DNA of 39,846 bases, from positions 1-39,846 of the forward strand of contig CAJWGZ010000001.1 of the NCBI GenBank assembly GCA_913041075.1, written 5' to 3'. Numbering within the stretch: position 1 is the stretch's first letter; each line of letters starts with the position of its first letter. The DNA comes from an uncultured Fidelibacterota bacterium. GTDB taxonomy: Bacteria > Fidelibacterota > Marinisomatia > Marinisomatales > TCS55. Below are positions 25,984 through 33,476 of the stretch, piece by piece. The translations under genes were made by a program, and so were the position numbers. Below the pieces are notes generated by a model. That model searched no databases, was not told where the DNA came from, and was given only the letters and a program-made list of their open reading frames with translations.

Positions 25984-26952
25984 ATGAAAGTATTTGTCAC
26001 TGGTGGGGCAGGGTACATCGGTTCCCATATTACACTTGAGTTGCTTGAAGCGGGCCATGATGTTACCGTTTATGATGATTTATCCTTAGGATTTAAGGAG
26101 AATGTGGATAATAGAGCACAGTTTATAGAAGGCTCGACACTGGATAAAAATTGCTTGAAAAAATCGCTGGTAAACGAATTTGATGCAGTAGTGCATATGG
26201 CAGCATTCAAAGCTGCGGGTGAGTCGATGACTGACCCAGGAAAATATTCACAAAATAATTTAAATGGGACCATAAATCTCTTAAACGCTATGACTGAACT
26301 TGGTGTAAAAGATCTTATTTTTTCATCCACGGCTGCTGTTTATGGTTATCCAAATTATTTACCTGTAGATGAAGCCCATGACCTAAAACCAATAAACTTT
26401 TACGGCTATACAAAACTAGTCATTGAACAAATCATGCAATGGTATGCTGACCTGACGGGATTACGTTATGTGGCATTACGATATTTCAATGCTGCTGGTT
26501 ATGATATCACCGGCAGAATTAGGTGTATAGAACGAAATCCAGCCAATTTGTTGCCTATAGTAATGGAATTGGCCAGTGGGCGTAAAGAATCCATGGAAGT
26601 ATTTGGTAATGATTATAATACGGTTGACGGAACCGGTGTACGCGATTACATACACGTCAGTGATCTGGCAACTGCTCATGTAAAAGCGCTCGATTATTTA
26701 TCTCAAAATGAAAAATGCGTAACACTCAATCTAGCTACTGGCGAAGGTTATTCTGTTCTTGAAGTCATTAAAAAAGCGGAAGAAATATCGGGGAAAAATA
26801 TAACTTATGATATTGTGAAGAGAAGACCAGGTGATCCTGCCAAATTAGTAGCCACCTCAAAGCTGGCATTTGATTTGCTTGACTGGGATCCTAAATATTC
26901 CAGCCTGGAAACGTTACTAAGTAGTATGTGGAATATTTACAAAAATGAATAA
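25984..26952 (+). CDS. galE: UDP-glucose 4-epimerase
   Basis: GalE interconverts UDP-glucose and UDP-galactose with bound NAD, supplying galactose for surface polysaccharide or LPS, or using it through the Leloir pathway. The 322-residue short-chain dehydrogenase has the NAD-binding GGAGYIGSH at 7-15, the FSSTAAVYG serine and the catalytic YxxxK as Tyr140-x3-Lys144 (YGYTK). Further conserved segments are ALRYFNAAGYD and GVRDYIHVSDLATAH. No other Leloir gene is nearby, so a role in envelope glycans is the more likely guess. The ATG abuts the uvrB stop. Its 3' end contains a sigma-54-type promoter motif for the next gene. Confidence 0.93.
   Translation: MKVFVTGGAGYIGSHITLELLEAGHDVTVYDDLSLGFKENVDNRAQFIEGSTLDKNCLKKSLVNEFDAVVHMAAFKAAGESMTDPGKYSQNNLNGTINLLNAMTELGVKDLIFSSTAAVYGYPNYLPVDEAHDLKPINFYGYTKLVIEQIMQWYADLTGLRYVALRYFNAAGYDITGRIRCIERNPANLLPIVMELASGRKESMEVFGNDYNTVDGTGVRDYIHVSDLATAHVKALDYLSQNEKCVTLNLATGEGYSVLEVIKKAEEISGKNITYDIVKRRPGDPAKLVATSKLAFDLLDWDPKYSSLETLLSSMWNIYKNE
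26864..26879 (+). promoter_or_regulatory. Candidate sigma-54 (-24/-12) promoter inside galE 3' end
   Basis: TGGCAT-N5-TTGCT matches the RpoN promoter consensus TGGCAY-RNNNN-TTGCW at every specified base except the purine after the Y. The diagnostic GG and GC doublets are separated by exactly 10 bases. It points toward the sigma-54 activator gene, with an expected start near 26890, about 78 bases before its ATG. The bases also code for a conserved part of GalE, so a chance match is possible. Confidence 0.4.
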
Positions 26953-26967
26953 GAGAACCTAGATCCT

Positions 26968-28185
26968 ATGATTGACATTGAAAAATTACAATCAACCTCA
27001 GGAATCATCGGAAGTTCTGATGGGATACGTCAGGTTTTCGAAATGATCGCTCAGGTTGCTCCTGTTGATATTACGGTATTAATCGCAGGCGAATCTGGTA
27101 CAGGAAAAGAAATGGTGGCCAAGGCGATCCATAAATTCAGTCGCCGTGCGCAAAATGAAATGGTTACAGTAAATTGTGGTGCCATTCCTACTGGTATCAT
27201 TGAAAGTGAATTATTTGGTCATAAGAAGGGTGCATTTACTGGTGCAAATGAGGATCGCAAAGGATATTTTGAAACAGCTAACAAGGGTACCATCTTCCTT
27301 GATGAAATTGGTGAAACTCCTTTGGAAACACAGGTAAAGCTGCTGCGCGTATCAGAAACCGGAGAATTTATCCGGGTCGGTGATTCCAAGACACTATATA
27401 CGGATGTAAGGGTCATTGCAGCAACCAACAAAGATCTTAGCGATCTTGTTGAAAAGAACAAGTTTCGTCAGGATTTATATTTCCGGCTAAAAACTGTACA
27501 AGTTGATTTACCACCTTTACGTCAGCGGGTTGAAGATATTTCACTACTGGTGGAACGATTTGCCCTTGAATTTACCCGGGGGAATGATATACCCTATCGA
27601 GGATTCGTACCTGAAGCTATCCGGGTCATGAAAAACTACAATTGGCCTGGTAATGTGCGCGAATTGAAAAATTTTGTAGAAAGTATGCTTGTCCTACAGA
27701 AAGGCGAACGAATTACAGTGGAAATGGTAGAAGAAAAGCTTGGTTCATTCCAACAGATTAGAAACGATAACCTACCTGTCCTTGTGAACCAGTCATCCGA
27801 GCAGGCGGAGCGGGAACTTATTCTCCGGCAATTGTTATTGCTGCGACAGGATGTCAATCTTATAAAGGATGCAATCGGTGGAAGTAATTCTCCTAATGCG
27901 CCGCCAACAAACGTATCATTTTTTCCTCCGGAAGAAAATGCGCGACTGCGAGACCACATGCACATAGATGAGGAAGGACAAAAACTTGTACGGGATGATG
28001 CTATAGGTGATATGCATTTAGAAGACCTTGAACGGGAAGCGATCATTAGAACACTGCAATATTATAATAACAACCGTCGTAAAGCAGCAAAGTCGCTCGG
28101 TATGAGTGAACGAACTTTATATCGTAAAATCAATGATTATGAACTTGGTCGGAAGAATAAGCTGCCCAAATCACTGAGCGAATGA
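26968..28185 (+). CDS. Sigma-54-dependent transcriptional activator without receiver domain
   Basis: An enhancer-binding AAA+ ATPase that opens RpoN promoters. The 405 residues start directly with the central domain: Walker A GESGTGKE at 41-48, the sigma-54-contacting loop GAFTGA at 88-93, Walker B TIFLDEIGE, and the arginine-finger region with FRQDLYFRLKTVQVDLPPLR. An unusual Ser/Asn/Pro-rich linker of about 90 residues precedes a C-terminal Fis-type helix-turn-helix (about 370-393, AAKSLGMSERTLYRKI). There is no receiver, GAF or PAS domain, so activity is not set by a classical two-component signal; PspF-like partner control is one option. In Bacteroidetes a gene of this type precedes lptE, as here (ATGA overlap). 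Confidence 0.93.
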   Translation: MIDIEKLQSTSGIIGSSDGIRQVFEMIAQVAPVDITVLIAGESGTGKEMVAKAIHKFSRRAQNEMVTVNCGAIPTGIIESELFGHKKGAFTGANEDRKGYFETANKGTIFLDEIGETPLETQVKLLRVSETGEFIRVGDSKTLYTDVRVIAATNKDLSDLVEKNKFRQDLYFRLKTVQVDLPPLRQRVEDISLLVERFALEFTRGNDIPYRGFVPEAIRVMKNYNWPGNVRELKNFVESMLVLQKGERITVEMVEEKLGSFQQIRNDNLPVLVNQSSEQAERELILRQLLLLRQDVNLIKDAIGGSNSPNAPPTNVSFFPPEENARLRDHMHIDEEGQKLVRDDAIGDMHLEDLEREAIIRTLQYYNNNRRKAAKSLGMSERTLYRKINDYELGRKNKLPKSLSE

Positions 28186-28733
28186 GAGCGGTACTCCCAA
28201 CATTGATTTTGCCGTTTTTTGTTGGCTGTATTTACTATTCCATGGCTGGATCAATTCCGCCGCATATTAAAAGTATTGCTATTCCATTAGCGGAGAACCA
28301 GACTGCGGAGTTCGGCATGTCTGAAGCAGTAACTGATAATATGGTCAATGAGTTTACAGAGGAGAATATTCTTCGCCTTGTATCGGAGGACCAAGCCGAT
28401 TCTATTTTGAGAGGTAAGATAGTTAGCGTGAAAGATGCACCGTACACATACACAAAGCAGGAAGCTGTAACGGAATACCGTTTTACTATTACAATGGATC
28501 TGGAATGGTTTGATGTCAAAGAGGATAAGGTACTTTTGAAAAAACAATATTCAGGATTCGGGGCCTACGGCTTAAGTGGGGATATTAGTTCAGATGCAAT
28601 TGATAATGATGGCGATGGCTTGATTGATAGTGAAGATGAAGATGAATTTGGTGACCCAAGGGAGTTTGCTACTAAAGTAGCGGCAGAAAAAATAGCGCAA
28701 GATGTACTGAATGAAATCATGACATCATGGTAA
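28182..28733 (+). CDS. lptE: LptE-like LPS-assembly lipoprotein with acidic repeat-like insertion
   Basis: LptE is the outer-membrane lipoprotein that plugs and stabilises LptD for lipopolysaccharide insertion. The 183 residues begin with a lipoprotein signal ending FFVGC, Cys16 being the acylation site (processed by Lgt and Lnt, both in this window). The rest matches the FCB-type LptE pattern: IPPHIKSIAIPLAENQTAEFG, LRGKIVSVKDAPYTY, then EYRFTITMDLEWFDV and the final helix FATKVAAEKIAQDVLNEIMTSW. Residues about 138-159 form an extra Asp/Glu-rich loop (DNDGDGLIDSEDED) like one thrombospondin type-3 or EF-hand calcium loop, not part of ordinary LptE. The ATG overlaps the activator's stop. LptE is divergent in sequence, so this rests on pattern and synteny. 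Confidence 0.78.
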   Translation: MRAVLPTLILPFFVGCIYYSMAGSIPPHIKSIAIPLAENQTAEFGMSEAVTDNMVNEFTEENILRLVSEDQADSILRGKIVSVKDAPYTYTKQEAVTEYRFTITMDLEWFDVKEDKVLLKKQYSGFGAYGLSGDISSDAIDNDGDGLIDSEDEDEFGDPREFATKVAAEKIAQDVLNEIMTSW

Positions 28734-28762
28734 TTTTTAGCTTGAAAGGATGCCCGGAATAA

Positions 28763-30055
28763 ATGGAAAACACATATTTATCTGACATTGCAGATTACGA
28801 AAATCAGGAAGCCACTTTTAATGGTTGGGTATATAATACTAGATCCGTTGGGAAAATATGGTTCCTCATTTTGCGGGATGGTACGGGTATGACCCAATGT
28901 GTGGTTACCAGGGATGACACACCTAACGATATTTTTTGTTTGGAAAAATCTCTAACACAGGAATCATCTGTTTCGGTTACAGGAGTAGTTAAAAAGGAAC
29001 CACGTTCAGTTGGTGGACATGAAATACTAGTGAAAAATATTGTAGTGCACCAGGTTGCAGAAAAATATCCCATCACACACAAGGAACATGGCACATCTTT
29101 CCTCATGGACCATAGGCATTTATGGATTCGTTCGAAAAAACAGCACGCCATATTGAAAATTCGTCACCAGGTGGTCAAAGCTTGTAGGGATTTTTTGGAC
29201 AATAACGGTTTTATTTTAATTGACGCACCAATTTTTACGGCGAATGCTTGTGAAGGTACATCAAACTTGTTTGCTGTTGATTATTTTGAACGATCGGCCT
29301 ATTTAACCCAGAGCGGACAGTTGTATTCCGAAGCTACAGCGGCCAGTTTTGGCAAGGTCTATTGTTTTGGTCCAACTTTTAGAGCAGAGAAGTCCAAAAC
29401 AAGACGCCATCTCACTGAATTTTGGATGGTTGAGCCAGAAATGGCCTATTACAATCTCGATGATAACATGAATTTGGCAGAACTGTTTGTGGAATATATT
29501 GTGCAAAGTTGCCTTAAATACTGTCAAACAGAATTGAAAACACTGGAAAGAGATATTTCCAAGCTAGAAAACGTAAAAGTACCATTTCCACGGATCACTT
29601 ATGGTGAAGCAGTTAAGATACTTGAAGATCAGGGGTCAGAATTCAGCTATGGGTCAGACTTTGGCGGAACTGATGAGACGATTATATCTGACCAATATGA
29701 TAAACCAGTAATGGTACACCGGTGGCCTGCAAAGATAAAGGCTTTCTACATGAAACGTGATGCTGAGAATGATAACCTAGCGCTCGGTTTAGATATGCTT
29801 GCTCCGGAAGGATATGGTGAAATTATTGGCGGTGGACAACGAGAAGATGATTTGGTTATTCTGGAGAGCAGGATCAAAGAACATGATTTAGACATGAAAG
29901 ACTTCGGCTGGTATTTAGATCTACGTAAATATGGATCCGTGCCTCATTCCGGTTTTGGGTTAGGTATTGAGCGTACTGTGGCTTGGATCACCGGTATAAA
30001 ACATATCCGTGAAACAATTCCGTTTCCCAGAACAATTTATCGTCTTGATCCATGA
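28763..30055 (+). CDS. asnS: Asparaginyl-tRNA synthetase
   Basis: A class II synthetase that charges tRNA-Asn. The 430 residues comprise an N-terminal OB-fold anticodon-binding domain (about 14-105, FNGWVYNTRSVGKIWFLILRD) and the catalytic core. LTQSGQLYSEA points to AsnRS; AspRS usually has a Pro after that Ser. Motif 2 is FRAEKSKTRRHLTEFWMVEPE and motif 3 is GFGLGIERTVAWITG. The FRAEKSKTRRHLTEFWM form resembles archaeal-type AsnRS more than the E. coli form; that is from memory. An alternative, a non-discriminating AspRS, is less likely. It is 29 bases after lptE, with the next gene overlapping its stop. Confidence 0.93.
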   Translation: MENTYLSDIADYENQEATFNGWVYNTRSVGKIWFLILRDGTGMTQCVVTRDDTPNDIFCLEKSLTQESSVSVTGVVKKEPRSVGGHEILVKNIVVHQVAEKYPITHKEHGTSFLMDHRHLWIRSKKQHAILKIRHQVVKACRDFLDNNGFILIDAPIFTANACEGTSNLFAVDYFERSAYLTQSGQLYSEATAASFGKVYCFGPTFRAEKSKTRRHLTEFWMVEPEMAYYNLDDNMNLAELFVEYIVQSCLKYCQTELKTLERDISKLENVKVPFPRITYGEAVKILEDQGSEFSYGSDFGGTDETIISDQYDKPVMVHRWPAKIKAFYMKRDAENDNLALGLDMLAPEGYGEIIGGGQREDDLVILESRIKEHDLDMKDFGWYLDLRKYGSVPHSGFGLGIERTVAWITGIKHIRETIPFPRTIYRLDP

Positions 30056-30507
30056 ATTTCAGCCAGACCCGCATTGCAGTTTTTGGTGGTCGGCAAATAA
30101 GTGATAACATCTATCAGAAAGCATACAAACTGGGTGGCTTATTTGCTAAAGAAGGCTATCTTGTCTATTGTGGTGGAGGCAAGGGTGTAATGGAAGCAGT
30201 TTCTAAAGGTGTTAGTGAGAGTGGTGGTACTTGTGTGGGTATTTTAAAAGGGTTGATGCTGGATGAAATGAATGATTTTATAAAGGTACCAGTCGCAACG
30301 AATATGGGTATATCTCGCAATGCACTTTTGGCATATAATTGTGATGTTGCCGTGGCAATAAGCGGAAAATACGGGACATTATCCGAAATATCATACGCAC
30401 TACAGTTGGAAAAACCGATCATTGGTTTACACAGCTGGAAGATGAATGAATTTCGAAATGTTGATGAGCCAAATGAAGTTATAAAATTTATTAAAGAGAA
30501 TACTTAA
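30052..30507 (+). CDS. LOG/TIGR00725-like Rossmann-fold protein
   Basis: A 151-residue protein of the lysine-decarboxylase-like (LOG) fold. The N-terminus IAVFGGRQISDNIYQKAYKLGG is the nucleotide-binding first half of the fold. It is followed by YCGGGKGVMEAVSKGVSESGG and a GKYGTLSEISYALQLEKPIIGL segment, which correspond to the family's phosphate-binding GGGxGxM and the PGGxGTxxE region, here GKYGTLSE. The substitution of the first Gly-Gly fits the TIGR00725 group, sometimes called molybdenum-cofactor-carrier-like, rather than plant-type LOG cytokinin phosphohydrolases. True substrate unknown. It overlaps asnS by ATGA and is 17 bases before acyP. Confidence 0.75.
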   Translation: MNFSQTRIAVFGGRQISDNIYQKAYKLGGLFAKEGYLVYCGGGKGVMEAVSKGVSESGGTCVGILKGLMLDEMNDFIKVPVATNMGISRNALLAYNCDVAVAISGKYGTLSEISYALQLEKPIIGLHSWKMNEFRNVDEPNEVIKFIKENT

Positions 30508-30524
30508 AGTAATTAATTAATACT

Positions 30525-30797
30525 ATGAAAGCATTCAAAGCTACCGTATCTGGGAAAGTACAGGGAGTATGGTTCAGAGATTCAACTCGACAAGAGGCCA
30601 TTAAATTAAAAGTAACAGGTTGGGTGAAAAATATACCAGGCGGAACGGTATATCTGGAAGCAGAGGGTGAAGAAAATAATTTGAAATCCTTGGAAAGATG
30701 GATCCATATTGGTTCCCCCCATTCTCGTGTGGATAGAGTAGACTTGCAATGGAGTGAACCTACCAATACCTATTCAACCTTTGAGGTTATATTTTAA
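30525..30797 (+). CDS. acyP: Acylphosphatase
   Basis: A small alpha/beta enzyme that hydrolyses acyl phosphates such as 1,3-bisphosphoglycerate and carbamoyl phosphate. The 90 residues are the usual length. Catalytic Arg18 sits in QGVWFRDSTRQEA, the phosphate-binding loop of the family, and catalytic Asn36 in GWVKNIPGGTVYLEAEG. Val replaces the usual Phe/Tyr in the GVxFR block without consequence for the active residues. It overlaps nadE through TAATG. Its presence next to nadE has no obvious pathway meaning; it is probably housekeeping cargo of this operon. Confidence 0.94.
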   Translation: MKAFKATVSGKVQGVWFRDSTRQEAIKLKVTGWVKNIPGGTVYLEAEGEENNLKSLERWIHIGSPHSRVDRVDLQWSEPTNTYSTFEVIF

Positions 30798-32413
30798 TGA
30801 AGATTGCCCTCTGTCAGATTAATCCCACTGTCGGTGCTTTTAAAGATAATAAAAAACTTATCCTAAGTAATTATCGTGAGGCCGTTAAACATGGGGCTGA
30901 ATTGGTCGTCTTCCCAGAAATGGTAATTACTGGATATCCCATTGCTGATCTATTGTATGAAGATGGTTTTGTGCGGGAAAATATGGCTATTCTAGCTGAA
31001 ATTACTTCCCAAGCGACTATACCCCTGGTGGTGGGCCATGTTCATGGCGAGAATGGCCATTTATACAATTCTGCTGCACTATGTGTAGATGGTCAGCAGC
31101 TTTTTAGATATGATAAAATATTATTACCCACCTATGATGTCTTTGATGAAGACCGTTATTTTAATGCTGGATCTGAATTAGGATTATGCAAGGTAGATAT
31201 TGGTGGGCAAGAGATCAATCTAGGACTGCAGATCTGTGAGGACCTTTGGGATGAGGATTATGACCGAAAAGTCACGGCAGAACTACAGCAAGCAGGAGCA
31301 GCATTTGTAGTGAATATTTCTGCTTCTCCATATCATGAACTGCGGCTGAAAGAAAGGTTGGGCCTTGTCCAAAATAAAGTGCAAGCAACTGGAATACCTT
31401 TTTTTTATTGCAACCTCGTTGGCGCTCAGGATGAACTTATTTTTGATGGACAGTCCTTGGCGGTAAATGGTACGGGAGAACTAATAGGTTTAGGCGCTAT
31501 ATTTTCTGAGGAGATCGTTTATGTTGATACGGATACAGACAGAAGAATTTTATTACCTGTAGATAATAGAGAAGGAGAATTGTATACTGGTTTGGTGCTC
31601 GGCGTACGGGATTATTTTAAGAAAACGGGGCACAAGGAAGCTGTAATTGGTTTAAGTGGTGGAATTGATTCGTCGTTGGTGGCCTGTATTGCTGCAGATG
31701 CCCTGGGAATGGAACATGTTCATGGTGTTTCCATGCCGTCCCGGTTCTCAAGCGATCATAGCAAAGATGATGCGCAACAATTGGCAGAGAACCTTGGTCT
31801 TGACTTTCGATCGATCACAATTCAAGGAATTGTTTCGGAGTATGAACATACACTCGGTCCTCATTTTGATGGTGCGGAACGCAATGTAACTGAAGAGAAT
31901 GTTCAAGCGCGCACGAGAGGTAATCTGCTCATGGCATTAAGCAATAAGTTTAACTGGCTTGTGTTATCTACGGGAAATAAAACAGAAATAGCTCTGGGCT
32001 ATTGCACGTTGTATGGTGATATGAGCGGTGGACTTGCTGTTATTTCAGATTTATCAAAGAACGATGTTTATGCACTGGCGAATTGGGTAAATAATGTTGC
32101 TGGTAAGGATAGAATTCCAGCGAATTGTATCGAAAAGCCACCTTCCGCTGAACTTGCACCAGAGCAAGTGGATCCTTTTGATTATGATATTGTCAGTCCA
32201 CTGGTGGACCGTATTATTGAAAATCGCGAATCACCAGCAGCATTAATCAAAGATGGAGTTGATCCTGATCTCGTCCATGATATTTATCGTAGGATCACAA
32301 TTAATGAATACAAGCGTCGTCAGGCGCCGCCGGGCCTGCGTGTGAGTTCGAAGGCTTTTGGGCTCGGTCGCAGAATTCCAATAGTAAACCATTTTATGGG
32401 GAGGCGAAGTTGA
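30797..32413 (+). CDS. nadE: Glutamine-dependent NAD+ synthetase
   Basis: The enzyme amidates nicotinate adenine dinucleotide to NAD+, the final step of NAD synthesis, using glutamine-derived ammonia. The 538 residues hold two domains. The N-terminal nitrilase-type glutaminase has the Glu41-Lys107-Cys147 triad (FPEMVITGYP, YDKILLPTYDVF, QICEDLW). The C-terminal ATP-dependent synthetase domain starts near 265 with the PP-loop LSGGIDSSL, followed by STGNKTEIALGYCTLYGDMSG and a C-terminal FGLGRRIPIVNHF. All catalytic residues are intact, so it is not ammonia-only. The last four bases (TTGA) start the next small gene. Confidence 0.96.
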   Translation: MKIALCQINPTVGAFKDNKKLILSNYREAVKHGAELVVFPEMVITGYPIADLLYEDGFVRENMAILAEITSQATIPLVVGHVHGENGHLYNSAALCVDGQQLFRYDKILLPTYDVFDEDRYFNAGSELGLCKVDIGGQEINLGLQICEDLWDEDYDRKVTAELQQAGAAFVVNISASPYHELRLKERLGLVQNKVQATGIPFFYCNLVGAQDELIFDGQSLAVNGTGELIGLGAIFSEEIVYVDTDTDRRILLPVDNREGELYTGLVLGVRDYFKKTGHKEAVIGLSGGIDSSLVACIAADALGMEHVHGVSMPSRFSSDHSKDDAQQLAENLGLDFRSITIQGIVSEYEHTLGPHFDGAERNVTEENVQARTRGNLLMALSNKFNWLVLSTGNKTEIALGYCTLYGDMSGGLAVISDLSKNDVYALANWVNNVAGKDRIPANCIEKPPSAELAPEQVDPFDYDIVSPLVDRIIENRESPAALIKDGVDPDLVHDIYRRITINEYKRRQAPPGLRVSSKAFGLGRRIPIVNHFMGRRS

Positions 32414-32853
32414 AATCATACCAAACACCTATTTTTTGCATATGGATCATTTTTGTGAGTATCATATCAGGACAATCAGAAGCACCGGCTGATTACTGGA
32501 CGAAGCTCAGTCAGGGGGAAAAAGTTGCCTTTGTAAATGGTGCGTATGGAGGCATTGCCCGGATGAAACTACACCATGAAAAAGAAGTGCAAAAACAGTA
32601 TATGAGTAATCCGTACTGGGTTCAACCATATTACATTAATCGGTTCTATGACATCGTAGATGAACATATATCTCAGGGAGTTACCTATGACCTGAATATT
32701 GTCGCCGGTCACATCGATGCGTTATACGCCAACTATGATAACAGAAACATACCGCTCATTGAAGCTATTCGAATTGTTTCTGTTGCGCAGGACGGAGAAC
32801 CCCAAAAAGCGGATCTAATTTTGCTTCGGGCGCAGAAAAAATACACGCCCTGA
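32410..32853 (+). CDS. Small secreted protein of unknown function
   Basis: A 147-residue exported protein, no family recognised. The start is a TTG overlapping the nadE stop, with GGGGAGGCG just upstream as a ribosome binding site. The N-terminus (PIFCIWIIFVSIISGQSEA) is a signal peptide. The mature protein is small and helical, with WTKLSQGEKVAFVNGAYGGIARM and NPYWVQPYYINRFYDIVDEHISQG. It has no cysteines after the signal, so it is not a lipoprotein. The WxxLSxxEKxAFVNGxxxG block resembles the short helical segments seen in Rap/cleaved periplasmic proteins, but not enough to name one. The next gene is convergent with no gap: both stop codons abut at 32853/32854. Confidence 0.6.
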   Translation: MKSYQTPIFCIWIIFVSIISGQSEAPADYWTKLSQGEKVAFVNGAYGGIARMKLHHEKEVQKQYMSNPYWVQPYYINRFYDIVDEHISQGVTYDLNIVAGHIDALYANYDNRNIPLIEAIRIVSVAQDGEPQKADLILLRAQKKYTP

Positions 32854-33360
32854 TTAATTCAGGATACTAATCTCTTTCGTAAACAGGGTAGAATTTGGTA
32901 TAAGAACTTTTTTCCCATCAGCTTCGATCGTTGTATAGCGCAAATCAATATTGATTACTTTTCCCTCGTGCCCAGCTACACCAATTATATCATGAACTTT
33001 GAATGGTCTATGCAGCAGGATCATAGAACCGGCAATTAAGTTTGATACCACATCCTTCAGAGCAAAACCTAGTGCAAAACCAGTGAGCCCCAACCCCGCA
33101 ACTAAAGCTGATACATTTATACCAATTGTTCCTAGCGCTGTAACGAGGCCAAAAATTATCAAACCAATTTTTGCTGTCCGACCAATGAGTTTTAGTAATT
33201 CCGGGTTCAACCCACGTTTGTTGGCCAATCGTGTTATTAAGAATTGGGTAAAGATTCCACTGATCCAGAACAGGATAAATATTGCTATACTCGCCATTAC
33301 GGCAGGAAAGATTTCCAAAATGTTTCGGTATGTTGTGGTGACCAAGGTACTCCAGTCCAT
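32854..33360 (-). CDS. Minimal MscS-family mechanosensitive channel
   Basis: A pressure-valve-type channel protein of the inner membrane, 168 residues. It has two membrane helices (about 16-34 and 63-82) and a third pore-lining helix ALVAGLGLTGFALGFALKDVVSNLIAG (about 86-112), whose Gly/Ala spacing and FAL.D.LSN-like end are the MscS signature. The middle beta domain follows (LLHRPFKVHDIIGVAGHEGKVINI ... KKVLIPNSTLFTK). The protein stops right after the beta domain, so the C-terminal alpha/beta cage of E. coli MscS (286 residues) is absent. Small MscS-like proteins of this length are known, so this can be natural. The start lacks a clear ribosome binding site. Confidence 0.85.
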   Translation of the reverse strand: MDWSTLVTTTYRNILEIFPAVMASIAIFILFWISGIFTQFLITRLANKRGLNPELLKLIGRTAKIGLIIFGLVTALGTIGINVSALVAGLGLTGFALGFALKDVVSNLIAGSMILLHRPFKVHDIIGVAGHEGKVINIDLRYTTIEADGKKVLIPNSTLFTKEISILN

Positions 33361-33374
33361 AGATCAACTTACGA

Positions 33375-33419
33375 GAAAAGAAAAAATGAACCCAATAATT
33401 ATTGGTTGGTTTTCTTTTC
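33375..33419. repeat. Imperfect inverted repeat between mscS-like gene and lepA
   Basis: A perfect 14-base palindrome CCAATAATTATTGG (33392-33405) lies inside a larger dyad in which GAAAAGAAAA (33375-33384) pairs perfectly with TTTTCTTTTC (33410-33419). A short internal loop separates the two stems. It sits in the 116-base gap between divergent genes. On the plus strand the 3' arm is U-rich, which would fit a terminator for transcripts running past the secreted-protein gene; on the minus strand it lies in the leader of the channel gene. It may equally be a protein-binding site. Confidence 0.5.
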
Positions 33420-33476
33420 GAAAAAATGACCGACTTTCAATAGTCAATCCCTGAGGAGCGGCTTAATTTCACACTT

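Noticed and set aside
27636..28046. Minus-strand open frame of 136 codons in the sigma-54 activator
   Set aside because: Antisense to the linker region of a clear AAA+ activator; serine- and arginine-rich composition typical of a shadow frame.
32999..33454. Plus-strand open frame of 151 codons opposite the MscS-like gene
   Set aside because: It is antisense to a protein with a clear MscS signature, has no recognisable motif, and ends in the inverted-repeat region.
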